In this document: positions 35,679 to 45,307 of the stretch, in pieces
How positions within the stretch are numbered: position 1 is the stretch's first letter
How the letters are laid out: every line of letters starts with the position of its first letter
The notes under the pieces: model-generated
The model's input: the letters and a program-made list of their open reading frames with translations, nothing else
The model's database searches: none
What the model was told of the DNA's origin: nothing
Assembly: GCA_036571765.1 (NCBI GenBank)
Contig: BROE01000020.1
Span: forward strand, 19,918,179 to 19,982,178
Length of the DNA stretch: 64,000 bases
Direction: 5' to 3'
From: Plecoglossus altivelis
Lineage: Eukaryota > Chordata > Actinopteri > Osmeriformes > Plecoglossidae
Made by a program: the position numbers and the translations under genes

Positions 35679-38074
35679 AGACCAGCTGACACGACATGAC
35701 GCTTAAAACCACAGTATTTAACACGAAACATGGCAACGGTCTATTCACTGTACATCAACAAGCCCTCATACACTCACGCACATACACATTAACACACACA
35801 GCCCTCAGACACACATACACACAGCCCGCAGACACACGCCAGGTATGCAAAGCCCGACCACGAGATGCTGATTATGGACGAGCGTGTAAGACCCAGCTGA
35901 GCTGGAGTATTAGCCTGGACACACGCTCCCAGATCAAGAAGCAAAAACACACTGCTGGCGATGATGACCACAGCAGGAGCAGGGAGGAGAGACGTGGGAG
36001 AGAGGGGGGGAGAGAGAGACGGAGGGAGAGGGAGAGAGACAGGGGGGAGACATAGGAGAGATGGGGGGGGAGAGAGAGAACGGAGGGAGGAGATAGGGGG
36101 AGACATGGGAGAGATGGGGGGAGAGGTGAGACGTAGGCTAGAGACACAGAGGGAATGATGGATGGAGGGGAGATGGAGAGATGGGGAGACAGAGAGAGGG
36201 GGGGTGGGGTGGAGGGGTGGAGGGGAGTGAGGAGGAGTGGGTGGGGGTGAGGAGGAGGGGTGAGAGAGCGGGGGGGTTGAGAGAGGAGGGAGAGAGGAGG
36301 GGTGGGGTGGGGTTGGGGGGGGGGGGTGAGAAGGGGAGGAGAGAGAAGCGGAGGGCTTTGAGCTGGAGGTAGATTTGTTGGTAGGCCTGGGACACACGCT
36401 GCCCAGATTCAAGAAGCAAAAACACACTACTGCTGGCGAATGATGACACATTGCAGGAGCAGGGAGGAGAGACGTGGGAGAGAAGGGGGGGAGAGAGAGA
36501 CGGAGGGAGAGGGAGAGAGACAGGGGGGAGACATAGGAGAGATGGGGGGGAAGAGAGAGACGGAGGGGAGAGAGAGATAGAAAATGATTGAGGAGAGAGA
36601 CAGAGAGATGGGGGGAGAGAGACGTAGGATAGAGACAGAGGGAAGAAGAGATAGGGGGGCGACATGGGAGCAGATGGGGGGGAGAGGAAAGGAAATGAGA
36701 GAGATAGGGGGGAGACATGGGAGAGATGGGGGGAGAAGAGAACGGTGGGTAATAGAGAGAGAGGGAGAGAGATAGGGGGGAGACATAGGAGAGATGGGGG
36801 GAGAGAGAGACGGAGGGAGAGAGATAGAGGGGGAGAGATGGGGGGAGACGGAGGGAGAGAGATGGGGGGAGACGGGAGGAGAGAAAGGAGGGAGAAACAG
36901 AGAGGAGCGAAAGTGTGTGAAAGAAAGACGTTGAAAGACATAGTGAAAGTGGGATCCTGGCTGAAAGCATGACCCTGTTATTTGTAAATAAAGTCCAAGT
37001 CCCTGCGGGTCTCGAGGCCATCTGCTTTGAAACCTTTTTGTCTCAGAGGGCTTCGCGACCGTCTCGCTCCTCACGTCCACACTAAAGCACGGTTACACCG
37101 AAGCGCCAAATAAGGCATTCAAGTCAGCTGTGTTCGCTACTCGCCTGTGACTGAGAGAGAGAAGAGATGTGAGAGAAGCTATCAAACACCAGCGTGACCG
37201 CAACGTCGAGCGGCCATCCTAAACGTTGACTGAGTCACGACTGCCACTGCAAAATAACACCAGCTCAGACTAATATAGCTGTATTATCTTGTTTCACACA
37301 AGTGGAGTCTGGACGAGTGTACTGATAACCTTTACACATATCTAAATGTGTACATCTGTCTTACGGCAGTCTTACGATCCAAAATAGTTTTACACACGTA
37401 CACCACGATTCACGCCATCCTTTGTCATGGCACGTATAGTTCCTCTGGCCTTAGCAACAATCTAAACACAAACCCCCAAAACACACACACACACACACAC
37501 ACACACATTTAAGGGGGCAGACGTCCCTCACGCGGAACGTGACTCATGAAAAAGTCTTGCCGTCGTGCACGCGCCAGATAGCAGACAGAATTGACGCCTC
37601 CGGTATCTACGGAGCAACTCGGTAGACCGGCACACTGCAAGATAACTGCTGGCCCTGGCCCGCTCTGGATGGGGACACAGCTCAACTCAACATTGTCACA
37701 TAGCTAACGTTAGCTGAAGTTAGCTAACTAGCCATGACGCCTTATTCACCAGTACATTGCTGAGCCGCTACTGTACCCACAGAATGCCAACAAATCTAGT
37801 CTAACTCGTTTTCCAGGTTTTCGACAAAAGTTAGCGAAACAGAAGATGTTCTGTACATAAGAGTTCTTGATGTACAAAAAAGTTTGAACTTCACTGAATT
37901 AGCTAGATACTCGACTTTTTTGTGTGTTTGGTAAATTAGCTAACAGCAAAATGCATCTCTAGAACTCTCCTTCAAGACTGGATCGCGCGTGCACACCGAA
38001 GCATTCACATCGTCCCGGCAGAGCGAGCTCCTTTAATGGTTTTAGATAGACTTTACCTTCTCACTTGAATCCAT
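22127..38074 (-). CDS. slc2a1: GLUT1 facilitative glucose transporter, complete gene span (10 coding exons)
   Basis: The gene encodes a plasma-membrane uniporter of the SLC2 (major facilitator) family that moves D-glucose, and in the family also dehydroascorbate, down its gradient. The spliced CDS is 1476 bases, 491 residues, against 492 in human GLUT1, and residue numbers coincide up to the C-tail. Visible landmarks are the N-glycosylation sequon N45-E-T, GRF near R126, GRR at 332-334, PESPR after helix 6, QLS at 279-281 (glucose rather than fructose preference), Q282/Q283/N288 of the QQLSGIN sugar site, GPGPIPW with W388, SNWT with W412, and PETKGR from 453. Exon 6, with its MKEESRQMMREKKVT stretch, is far closer to GLUT1 than to GLUT3 or GLUT4 as I recall those proteins. 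Human S226, a PKC site, is T226 here. The C-terminus ends D-S-P-L where human ends D-S-Q-V. All introns are GT/AG and no frame is broken. Ohnolog a or b cannot be decided. Confidence 0.97.
22376..22512. repeat. Intron 9 CT array
   Basis: Repeats of CTCCTACAACATCCTCC and then (CCCT)n, covering most of intron 9. Confidence 0.9.
22549..22752 (-). CDS. slc2a1: slc2a1 exon 9
   Basis: 204 bp, residues 359-426. Acceptor CTCAG, donor GTGAGT. It encodes helices 10 and 11 with GPGPIPWF (W388), AELFSQGPRP and FSNWT (W412), the inner gate and cytochalasin B region of the family. Confidence 0.97.
22797..23290. repeat. Intron 8 GT array (CA on the slc2a1 sense strand)
   Basis: GTGTGTGTGGCAGTGTG-type units interrupted by TATGTATGAG and CTACGAG. 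It fills the intron to within 13 bases of exon 8. Confidence 0.95.
23304..23405 (-). CDS. slc2a1: slc2a1 exon 8
   Basis: 102 bp, residues 325-358. Acceptor GCAG, donor GTGAGG. It encodes helix 8 end, the LFVVERAGRR loop motif (R333, R334) and helix 9. Confidence 0.97.
23441..23610. repeat. Intron 7 43-bp repeat, 4 copies
   Basis: Each unit contains TGACGTGTCTAAGAACGTCA or a variant (perfect in copies 2 and 4) after CACACCACACTGC. Confidence 0.95.
23668..23683 (+). promoter_or_regulatory. CTCF-like motif at the exon 7 donor
   Basis: Plus strand CCTCTAGGGGGCGCTA, in slc2a1 intron 7 immediately next to the 5' splice site. Confidence 0.45.
23689..23793 (-). CDS. slc2a1: slc2a1 exon 7
   Basis: 105 bp, residues 290-324, phase 0 at both ends. 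Acceptor GCAG, donor GTAAGT. It begins VFYYSTSIFEKAGV (helix 7 end and extracellular loop) and ends in helix 8. A CTCF-like motif lies four bases into the downstream intron. Confidence 0.96.
23850..24265. repeat. Intron 6 GT array (CA on the sense strand)
   Basis: (GT)n with CT and TATG interruptions, ending within 10 bases of the exon 6 donor. Confidence 0.95.
24275..24462 (-). CDS. slc2a1: slc2a1 exon 6
   Basis: 188 bp, residues 227-289. Acceptor CCCAG, donor GTGAGG. It encodes the rest of the large intracellular loop and helix 7 with the QLSQQLSGINA sugar-binding motif. This is the exon most diagnostic for GLUT1. Confidence 0.97.
24500..25268. repeat. Intron 5 GT minisatellite (CA on the sense strand)
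   Basis: Units GTGTGTGTATCAGA and GTGTGTATTAGA fill almost the whole intron. Confidence 0.95.
25276..25438 (-). CDS. slc2a1: slc2a1 exon 5
   Basis: 163 bp, residues 173-226 plus one base. Acceptor GCAG, donor GTCAGC. It encodes helix 6 and the PESPR motif at the start of the central cytoplasmic loop. Residue 226 is threonine where human has the PKC-phosphorylated serine. Confidence 0.96.
25441..25622. repeat. Intron 4 CA array (UG on the sense strand)
   Basis: (CA)n with GGTACA and GGGTACAT units, starting three bases from exon 5. Confidence 0.95.
25715..25955 (-). CDS. slc2a1: slc2a1 exon 4
   Basis: 241 bp, completing R92 through residue 172. Acceptor GCAG, donor GTGGGA. It encodes helices 3-5 with LGRF (R126) and TLHQLGIVVG, whose glutamine corresponds to human Q161 at the sugar path. 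Confidence 0.97.
25965..26220. repeat. Intron 3 CA array (UG on the sense strand)
   Basis: ACACACACATACAGGG units. Confidence 0.95.
26279..26439 (-). CDS. slc2a1: slc2a1 exon 3
   Basis: 161 bp, residues 39 to part of 92. Acceptor CTCAG, donor GTGCGT, and the exon ends two bases into an arginine codon. It encodes the first extracellular loop with sequon N45-E-T, helix 2 and the NRFGR loop motif. Confidence 0.97.
26501..26516 (+). promoter_or_regulatory. CTCF-like motif
   Basis: Plus strand CCAGGAGGGGGCAGCA in slc2a1 intron 2. Confidence 0.45.
26968..27400. repeat. Intron 2 CTGT/CTGC array and 31-bp repeats
   Basis: CTGTCTGTCTGCCTGC array to 27215, then four copies of a unit with CCTGTCTCCCCTCTCTCCTG (27249-27400). 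Confidence 0.9.
27401..28077. other. Intron 2 non-repeat part
   Basis: No exon or regulatory element recognised. Confidence 0.6.
28078..28240. repeat. CT-rich tract next to the exon 2 donor
   Basis: Pyrimidine tract on plus, so the sense strand is purine-rich directly after the donor. Confidence 0.9.
28243..28338 (-). CDS. slc2a1: slc2a1 exon 2
   Basis: 96 bp, phase 0 at both ends, residues 7-38. Acceptor ACAG, donor GTGGAG. It encodes the cytoplasmic start and first half of helix 1, including the family motif GSLQFGYNTGVINAPQ. Confidence 0.97.
28383..28692. repeat. Intron 1 CA array (UG on the sense strand)
   Basis: (CA)n separated by GCATTATTAGACA units. An unusual CGCGCGCCGCGCGCG block precedes it. 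Confidence 0.95.
29055..30090. repeat. Intron 1 minisatellite A
   Basis: Mixed units of GTCTGTCTACA, GTGTTTCTGCTGTTTAGACA and GTTTGTCATATAGTCA. Confidence 0.95.
30365..31965. repeat. Intron 1 minisatellite B (11/13-bp acceptor-like units)
   Basis: More than 100 copies of GTGTTTCTACAGA or GTGTGTTTCAACA variants, ending in TTTCTAAAGACAGTGTG units. All three plus frames stay open because the unit has no stop in any frame. Related to array A. Confidence 0.97.
31966..34079. other. Intron 1, mixed stretch
   Basis: Contains GA repeats (32238-32400), a CT tract (33238-33473), GT repeats (33505-33530 and 33610-33650) and (GA)n(CAGA)n at 33798-33890. The rest shows no exon or known element. Confidence 0.6.
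34080..34770. repeat. Intron 1 24-bp minisatellite
   Basis: Unit GAGCTAGCTAATGGACGTG followed by ACTCT, about 28 copies, some shortened. In one frame it reads S-E-L-A-N-G-R-D. Confidence 0.97.
34771..35913. other. Intron 1, mixed stretch
   Basis: G-rich tract at 35180-35290 and an uninterrupted (CA)n of about 50 bases at 35627-35678. No exon recognised. Confidence 0.6.
35914..36900. repeat. Duplicated block with purine-rich arrays
   Basis: 35914-36072 recurs at 36388-36551, including AAGAAGCAAAAACACACT and the following GA array, offset by about 475 bp. G/A-rich minisatellite fills the rest. Confidence 0.85.
36901..38056. other. Intron 1, exon 1-proximal part
   Basis: Mostly single-copy looking, moderately CG-bearing near exon 1. 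GCTAACGTTAGC-type motif at about 37703 and a short (CA)n at 37482-37506. Confidence 0.5.
38057..38074 (-). CDS. slc2a1: slc2a1 coding exon 1 (MDSSEK)
   Basis: Six codons read M-D-S-S-E-K and are followed at once by a GTAAAG donor (38051-38056). Human SLC2A1 exon 1 likewise codes six residues ending in S-K and splices in phase 0 to an exon starting with lysine. The exon is too short to appear as an ORF. It was found by searching upstream of exon 2 for this pattern. The next exon is 9.7 kb away. Confidence 0.88.
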
Positions 38075-38424
38075 CGCAGAGGATTGTCACTTAACTTTCT
38101 TGCAATCTTGAAATGTTGGAATGAAATTAGTTTTTCTATAAACTTCCCGGTGCGAATCAGACGGCAGCTGTCATTGTCTATGGTTTCCGTTGAAAATGTA
38201 CAGCTTATTTCAATACAAACTACCGGAATCGTTTCCTGTCGGACACTCTCAGAATGTCTTCTTTTACAAGCTGTTGGCGGTTTATCCCGATGAGACTGGC
38301 CGGTGAACTTGGAGAGATGTCTTCCAAGAAATGTATCGATGAGTCTACGCGCTACACGAGTCGACTGTCAGACGGAAAAATTGCTGTACACCGCACGGTC
38401 GGTGAATATATTTCAGGGAGCCGA

Positions 38425-38540
38425 GTTTTGATAGGCTGACGCAAGAATTTACTATAGAGGTGTGCAGGAGGTTGGTTATCTCCTCTCAGCGCCTATTGGT
38501 TCAGCTTAGTTCTCTCGCAATAAGACACGCCCTTCGTGTA
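38425..38540 (-). promoter_or_regulatory. slc2a1: Possible slc2a1 core promoter
   Basis: Reading the minus strand toward the ATG there is GGGCGTGTC (38524-38532, containing the hypoxia-response core GCGTG), a CCAAT box (38495-38499) and a TATA-like CTATAGTAAAT (about 38446-38456). This would give a 5' UTR of roughly 350 bases. Human SLC2A1 is a HIF target, so the core is plausible. Each motif is short and could be chance, and no start site can be seen directly. Confidence 0.35.
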
Positions 38541-39709
38541 ACTTCCTTCAATTTAACCTGATATTATTTATGTATCGGAGACATAATGCGTCAATGTCAT
38601 ATTTTTTTAAACATGTTCTGACGGTGTTATTGTAGTGTGTGTGTATGTAGTCAACGTATCCTGATGGTGTTTTCACAAAGTCTGTATTTGTTTTCTATAA
38701 GTGACGCTTGACATCTCATTACCCCATTCAGAATTTTAGCTTTTTAATTTTATTGGACGTGACCACGTGTATGATAGTGCCGACAACCACCGCACCATTC
38801 CACATATTTCGTAATATCTCCCTAATTTGAACTGTCGAGATCGTCGCGATCAGCATCATTATTCATGATTTATTAGCGTTATTACCATTAAATGACAAAA
38901 CGATGCTGATAATCCATGTGGCGTCCTCTGTCCCTAGCAGCAAAGACTGAAGAGGTCTTTAAACAGAACAACAACGTGAATTAAATAGTAATTCCTAATG
39001 TCTATGTCTGTATATTCTTTACAGGACTTCTCATTCTACCTGCCATTATAGATATAAATCCAACACGCCCTTTTAACCAAAGAAGCGGCAACACGATATA
39101 AACGATAATAAGTTCAGTAGATACTCAGAAAGCGTCTTTAACGATATCACAGTGGTTTAATGCAACTGACTGTTAAAAGACAATTCTTCGATTCATCCAC
39201 CCTCTCTCTGTATTTGGTTCAAACACATCAGAACATGCAAGTCTTCCTTTGTTTTTTAGCTTTTATGTGAATGAACCTTTCTTGTGACCGGTGTGCGTCC
39301 AATGCAGCGTGTGTGATCTTCTACAAAGCTGGCGATGCGGTTGCCCTCCTATTCAAACCATAACTTGTGGTCTGGGATGTTTATTGTGGAAGGTGTGTAA
39401 AAACAACCGTTTTCATCCGAGCCAACAAAAACTGCGCCCAGCCTTTTGTCTTCGACAGAAGGTTTGTGTCCGGACTAAATGTGTGTAGAAAATTAGGAAA
39501 ATAATCATGGGTTCTCTAAACGGAAATGCACGTGTTTACACTGCGTAAAAATATAACGAAGTATGGGAACGTTATAAAATGTGTTCTCCTTTTTGTTCCA
39601 TGCTATCCTTTGAAAGGTTGTGAAAACAATAACAAGGGAAGAAATCGAAAAGGTCGTTAGGCAGTTCGTTCTGGCTGGCGAAGCATGGAAGTGTGCTGGG
39701 AAGCACAAA
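38541..39709. other. Upstream of slc2a1, gene-free
   Basis: AT-rich, no exon or element recognised. Confidence 0.6.
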
Positions 39710-39896
39710 GGGGTCTCCAATCCTGGTCCTCGAGGCCCACTGCCCTGAAGGTTTTAGATGTTTCCCCTGCTCCAGCACACCTGACTCTAATCAGGGGTCA
39801 TTATGAAAGCTTCCACAGAGCTTGGAAATGGCTCATTCATTAGAATAAGGTGTTCTGGAGCAGGGAAAACATCTCAAACCTTCTGAGGACTGGCGG
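39710..39896. mobile_element. Inverted-repeat MITE
   Basis: The left arm contains GAAGGTTTTAGATGTTTCCC and CTGCTCCAGCACACC. The right arm, inverted, carries GAAGGTTTGAGATGTTTTCC and CTGCTCCAGAACACC. It is a nonautonomous element of a type common in fish, with no coding capacity. Confidence 0.6.
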
Positions 39897-40079
39897 AGAT
39901 GCATCTCGAGAGAAACCAAGGGAATTAGGATGAGCCTGGTGGAGTAGAGCACAGAGAACATACAGGGAGGGGGGAAATTGTTAAGATCAGTTGTTCATTT
40001 CACTTTTATGAATGAGCAGGGCATGTAGCACAAGGGGGACAACCAGGCGCAGTGATTAGTGTATATAGTGTCCAATCCA

Positions 40080-41035
40080 AGCTCCCTCGCCTACCCAGCG
40101 CCGCCGCGTGCCCGCCCTTCACTACCAGCCCCCTAGGACCCCCATCTCCCAGTACCCAACGTGGTACCCCCCATACTCACCAGGCCCCCTGGTCCCCTCA
40201 TCACGTTCAGCCGCCCCTCCATCACCCACAGCTCACCAATCACCCAGCCGTCCCATCACCCAGCCTTCCATCACTCCATGACGCAGTCCCCCATCACCCA
40301 GCCCCCTGGTCCCCCATCACCCAGCTCCCTGGTCCCCCAGCTCCCTGGTTCCCCAGCCCCCTGGTCTCATAACCTACCCTGGTGCGACCGCCAGCACCCC
40401 CTGGATCCAGCACCATCACCATACAGTCCCCGCTGGGTCCCGACCATGCACCAGCTCCATCACTAGCTCCCATCACGCGCCATCTCATCACCCTCAAATC
40501 TCCTCAATGTTCCCATCACCCTAGTCCCCCTGGTCCCCATCATCAGTCAGCCTAGCCGCGCCTGGTCCCGCCAATCCCTAGACCCACTTCCATCCACTTC
40601 CTTCACCAACCGCAGCCCCATCGACCATCAGCCTACCCATCCCACACACATGCCACCCTGGTCCCGACCTCATGCAACCCGTTGCCCCTCCATTCATCAA
40701 GTGATAGCCCGCCATCACCGGAAAGCATGACAGGCTGCCATCCACAGCCAGACAATCACAATCACCAGTCCGCTCAACAACCCGATACGCTCAGTCTCGA
40801 TCACCCATTCAACCCAGTCTCCATCATCCATCATCCAGTCCCCATACTACACTACCATCACTCAGTCCGCAATCACCCATCAACAACAGCCCTCCATCAC
40901 CGAGATCCATCCATCACGCACGACCAGCTCCAACATACACCACAGCCTCAATCAAACCATCACGCCAACAGTCCCCATCAACACAACATCACCAAGTGCC
41001 AGTCCCATCACCCATCACCCAGACCCCCATGACGT
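40080..41035. repeat. C-rich degenerate array
   Basis: CCCATCACCCAG and CCCCTGGTCCCC motifs, strongly degenerate toward the right. Confidence 0.85.
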
Positions 41036-41207
41036 AATCACCGCAGTGCCACACTGCATTCTCACCGCTGAGTCGCCAGCAGCCACTGAAGGAGGCAGGC
41101 ATAAGAGGTGGAGGAGGAAGCTGAGGAACCTCACACATGAGGCTTCTGGATGTTGTCTGAAGAGGCCTATTGGAGTCCAGTCAGAAGAAGAAGTAGAAGC
41201 TGAGGAA

Positions 41208-41762
41208 CCACAGCAGGCAGGAGGCAAAGAGGAGGCAGGGAGGAGGCATGAGGCAGAGAGGAGGCAGGGAGGAGGCATGAGGCAGAGAGGAGGCAGGGAG
41301 GAGGCATGAGGCAGAGAGGAGGCAGGGAGGAGGCAGAGAGGAGGCAGGCATGAGGCAGAGAGGAGGCAGAGAGGAGGCAGGGAGGAGGCAGAGAGCAGGC
41401 AGAGAGCAGGCAGGAGGCAGGCATGAGGAAGAGAGGAGGCAGACAGGAGGCAGGCAGCAGGCAGGCAGGCAGGAGGCAGAGAGGAGGCAGGCAGGAGGCA
41501 GAGAGGAGGCAGGCAGCAGGCAGGGAGGAGGCAGGGAGGAGGCAGGGAGGAGGCAGGCAGGGAGGAGGCGGGGAGGAGGCAGGCAGGAGGCAGGGAGGAG
41601 GCAGGCAGGGAGGAGGCAGGCAGGAGGCAGGGAGGAGGCAGGCAGGAGGCAGGGAGGAGGCAGGGAGGAGGCAGGCAGGAGGCAGGGAGAAGGCAGGCAG
41701 GAGGCAGGCAGCAGGCAGGCAGGAGGCAGGGAGGAGGCAGGCAGGAGGCAGGCAGCAGGCGT
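41208..41762. repeat. GGAGGCAGG-type array
   Basis: Units of GAGGCAGG, CAGGCAGC and AGAGAGGAGGCA. Confidence 0.95.
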
Positions 41763-43434
41763 TCCCACTAGAGGAGCCTCCAAACCAGCCCGACTGACAC
41801 GTCACAGAAACACAAACCTGCGTTTTGTCTTCTTTCTCTCGTGGAAAAATGCTTTGAAATTTAATGAAAACAATAACAGACATTTTTTGAGACAAAGAGT
41901 GGGTGGATGTGAGGTGAATGCAAAGCCCAGGATGCCAGCTTCTAGAGGACCAGGCGTGGCTTTTCTGAGATATGAGGTCTGGGAGCTGTCAGAGACCCCT
42001 GACCCCTGACCCCTGACCCTAACCCTTACGTCTCCTGTGTCTGACTGGTCCACTGGGAATGGAGACCGGTAATTGCAAGATACCAGTGCAAATGTCCAAT
42101 TGGAGTGTGTTATAGAAAAGGCCTTTTGAACATTTGTGTCAAAGGCATGAAGAGGGGTGAGGGTAGGGTACGTCTTGGGGCTCATTCTTTCACCGCTGGG
42201 TAACTAAGGACTTAGTCTTCACAAAGAACCCGAAGCAGGTGGATCCAACTGCAATTAGCCCCAAACAGCACAGCAAGTCCTTATCTATACATCTTCAGGG
42301 GGAAGTCGTGGCCTGATGGTTAGGGATTGTAACCTGCAAGTTGCTGGTTCGATTCGTGAACAAACAGCACTCTCTCTGCCTTCAATACCATGACTGAGGT
42401 GCCCTTGAGCAAGGCACCGAACCCCCAATTGCTTCCCGGGCTCTGGAGCAATAGCTGCCCACTGCTCCGGGTGTATTGAAGGCAGAGAGAGTGCTGTTTA
42501 TTCACAATCCCCACCTTCGATTCCTGCCGGTGCGAGAATTGAACCAGCAACTTGAATGTTACAAGCCCAACTCCCTAACCATTAGGCCACGACGTCCCCA
42601 GAGGGTACCCCAAACGACCCAGGTCGGTGCTTCACAGAAGAGATCGAGGTTATAGACAAAGCTGGAGAACAACGATCCGTCACTGTCCCAAACATCTGAG
42701 GGGAGATTGTTCACCTGGTCTAAATATAAACCCTGTGGCTGCTGGCTGCAATGGACCTGGCTGTGGTTTATCGGGCAGCTTCACACTGTCACTCAGATAG
42801 GCTACTCTTCAACACCTCAGAAAACCAGTCACGGATCAACCTCATCAGCCTCGTCTGTCGTTCAGTGGGAAGACAGACAGTGCACTCAAAAAGCCTGTCT
42901 GCATTCTTGCAAATAAAGGAAGTGATGCGATGGATATCTGCCTTTCGCTGTGCTGGAGCACGATCAGACAACAGCTGTTTGTTGATTCAAAACAACTGTT
43001 TGGAAGAATGACGCCATCATGACCTGGATTCGATTCTAAAGAAGTCGGGGCGGTTCGGAGGTTTGTATGAACGGAACTGCGACAGCAGGAAGAGCCTCCA
43101 ACCAGCCTTGTCTGATGGATAAATCAAGCGCACCTTGCATCTTCGTTGGGGGCTTTTCCTGTGCCAGCGGCCATAGACGTCCTGCATTCCCAAGAGGGCA
43201 GGCGAGGCCAAGCACGGGGAGCTCGGCGTCTTTCACAGAACCGCAGTGATGTCATCAAAGTGCGTCAGCGGAAGCTCCATTTCCTCTTGCTGTCTGGGTG
43301 TTGGCGCATGAGGTCAGACCCCCTGCCGTGCCCCCTGCACCCGCCCCTCACACACCCAATGACCTGCAGAGAAGGATCTCCGAGAGAACTTCTCCACTCT
43401 GAGGATGTGAAAGCTGCAGTTCCACACAGCTGGT
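41763..43434. other. Gene-free stretch around the SINE pair
   Basis: A telomere-like CCCTGACCCCTGACCCTAAC at 42000 is a short tandem only. An open minus frame at 43017-43211 and its plus counterpart near 42950 are not recognised. Confidence 0.5.
42298..42599. mobile_element. Palindromic SINE pair
   Basis: A tRNA-like SINE head (GTGGCCTGATGGTTAGGG, box-B-like GGTTCGATTC) runs plus from 42298. The same head runs minus from 42599. The arms meet at a perfect 26-bp inverted repeat (42362-42387 with 42474-42499) around a loop holding the usual SINE body (GAGGTGCCCTTGAGCAAGGC). The minus arm has about 37 extra bases. Confidence 0.8.
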
Positions 43435-44142
43435 TTCTACCTGTTACAGCTGTCTCTCTGTCTCTATCTACCTGTTACAGCTGTCTCTCTGTATCTATCT
43501 ACCTGTTACAGCTATCTCTCTGTCTCTTTCTACCTGTTACAGCTGTCTCTCTGTCTCTTTCTACCTGTTACAGCTGTCTCTCTGTCTCCTTCTACCTGTT
43601 ACAGCTGTCTCTCTGTCTCCATGGTTACTACCTGTTACAGCTGTCTCTCTGTCTCCGTGGTTACTACCTGTTACAGCTGTCTCTCTGTCTCCATGGTTAC
43701 TACCTGTTACAGCTGTCTCTCTGTCTCCTACCTATCACAGCTGTCTCTCTGTCTCCATGGTTACTACCTGTTACAGCTGTCTCTCTGTCTCCATGGTTAC
43801 TACATGTTACAGCTGTCTCTCTGTCTCTGTGGTTACTACCTGTTACAGCTGTCTCTCTGTCTCCATGGTTACTACCTGTTACAGCTGTCTCTCTGTCTCC
43901 ATGGCTACTACCTGTTACAGCTGTCTATCTGTCTCCTACCTGTTACAGCTGTCTCTCTGTCTCCTTCTACCTATTACAGCTGTCTCTATGTCTCCATGGT
44001 TACTACCTGTTACAGCTGTCTCTATGTCTCCATGGTTACTACCTGTTACAGCTGTCTCTCTGTCTCCGTGGTTACTACCTGTTACAGCTGTCTCTATGTC
44101 TCCGTGGTGACTACCTGTTACAGCTGTCTCTCTGTCTCCAGG
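43435..44142. repeat. 31-36-bp minisatellite
   Basis: Units of CTACCTGTTACAGCTGTCTC then TCTGTCTC with or without CATGGTTA. Confidence 0.97.
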
Positions 44143-45205
44143 GTTTCTTCTAACCGTCTGGGTGGGGTTGAGCTGGTTTAAGTGATGCACAGCAGGAAAA
44201 CTGCAGCCTTGAGATCTGTATGCCCTAACCACTGACCCATGCCATCCCATAAAGGACATCAGTTGTCAAGGAGATGACTGGCAGTGAACATCAGGTGTGA
44301 CACATCAGTTTCTTTCTAGACTCCATATTTGTCTGTTGACACATGATTTGCTGCGTAGACACAAACACCAATATGATACCATAGCACACCAGGTTCACCG
44401 AGTTCGCTGTCGGTGAATTCTGTTTCCTGGAGTCATACTATCTGAGTAAAACATTTCCTGTTGGCTGTAATCTTTATCCCTCTATATGATTGTTAGACAA
44501 TACAGTTTGTGTTGTTTCACAACTCTTAAATGTTTAAGGTTAAATGTTTAAAGTGATATCTGGTAACCAGAAAGGGGCGGAGCTGGTGATGTAATGTTTG
44601 ACCTTTTTTACGACCTTGACTTGTGTCATGGAGAAAGAGTTACAGTCCTGGCCTGGCTCAGCAGAACCATGTCAGGGCGGCCAAGGCCAGGCATGTTCTG
44701 TCTGTCTTCTATCCTTTCATTCAAATGGAGCGATGAAAGGAAGCCAGTTGGCACCACTATCCTGCCATTCCTGGTCTGTAACTGCCCCCTCCCCCCTCCT
44801 CTAGCCCCCCCCCCTCAGCTGCCTCCACCCCTCCCCCAGCCCCCCTCCTCCACCTCCCCCACACCCCTAGCACCTTCAATCACATCCCACGCTAACCAGC
44901 CCTTCCCCCCCTACCAAATATTCCTAGTCAGGCCACAAGCTTTTCTGCCACTAAACAGACCAGTGCCAGACCTTGTCATTGGAGCTAATGTCATAAATGT
45001 TGGTCACCCGTCTCATTTAACACTGCCTTGTCATAACCCTCACCCCCCTCTTCACCCAGAGTCTGCAAAGGGCAGCAGTTGGTCTCATTCTCATTAGTAG
45101 CCTCATCTGCCTGTCTGTCTCTCTGCCTGCCTGCCTGCCTGCCTATCTGTCTGTCTGTCTGTCTGTCTGTCCATCCGCCTGCCTGCCTGTCTGCTTGCCT
45201 GCCTG

Positions 45206-45240
<35 letters not shown>

Positions 45241-45246
45241 GTCTAT

Positions 45247-45307
<61 letters not shown>

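Noticed and set aside
35789..37021. Minus-strand ORF of 410 codons
   Set aside because: Translation of purine-rich repeats (Ser/Leu/Pro only), no domain.
42000..42035. Telomere-like CCCTGACCC/CCCTAACCC
   Set aside because: Only four or five degenerate heptamers, too short for an interstitial telomere.
42298..42380. tRNA gene
   Set aside because: It has a box-B-like sequence but lacks a tRNA cloverleaf and continues into a SINE body.
43017..43236. Overlapping minus-strand ORFs of 64-66 codons
   Set aside because: Unrepetitive, but two frames compete, no homology is recognised and no exon boundaries are evident.
44594..45097. Plus-strand ORF of 167 codons
   Set aside because: The middle is a C-rich tract and the ends match nothing. 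No splice or start context.
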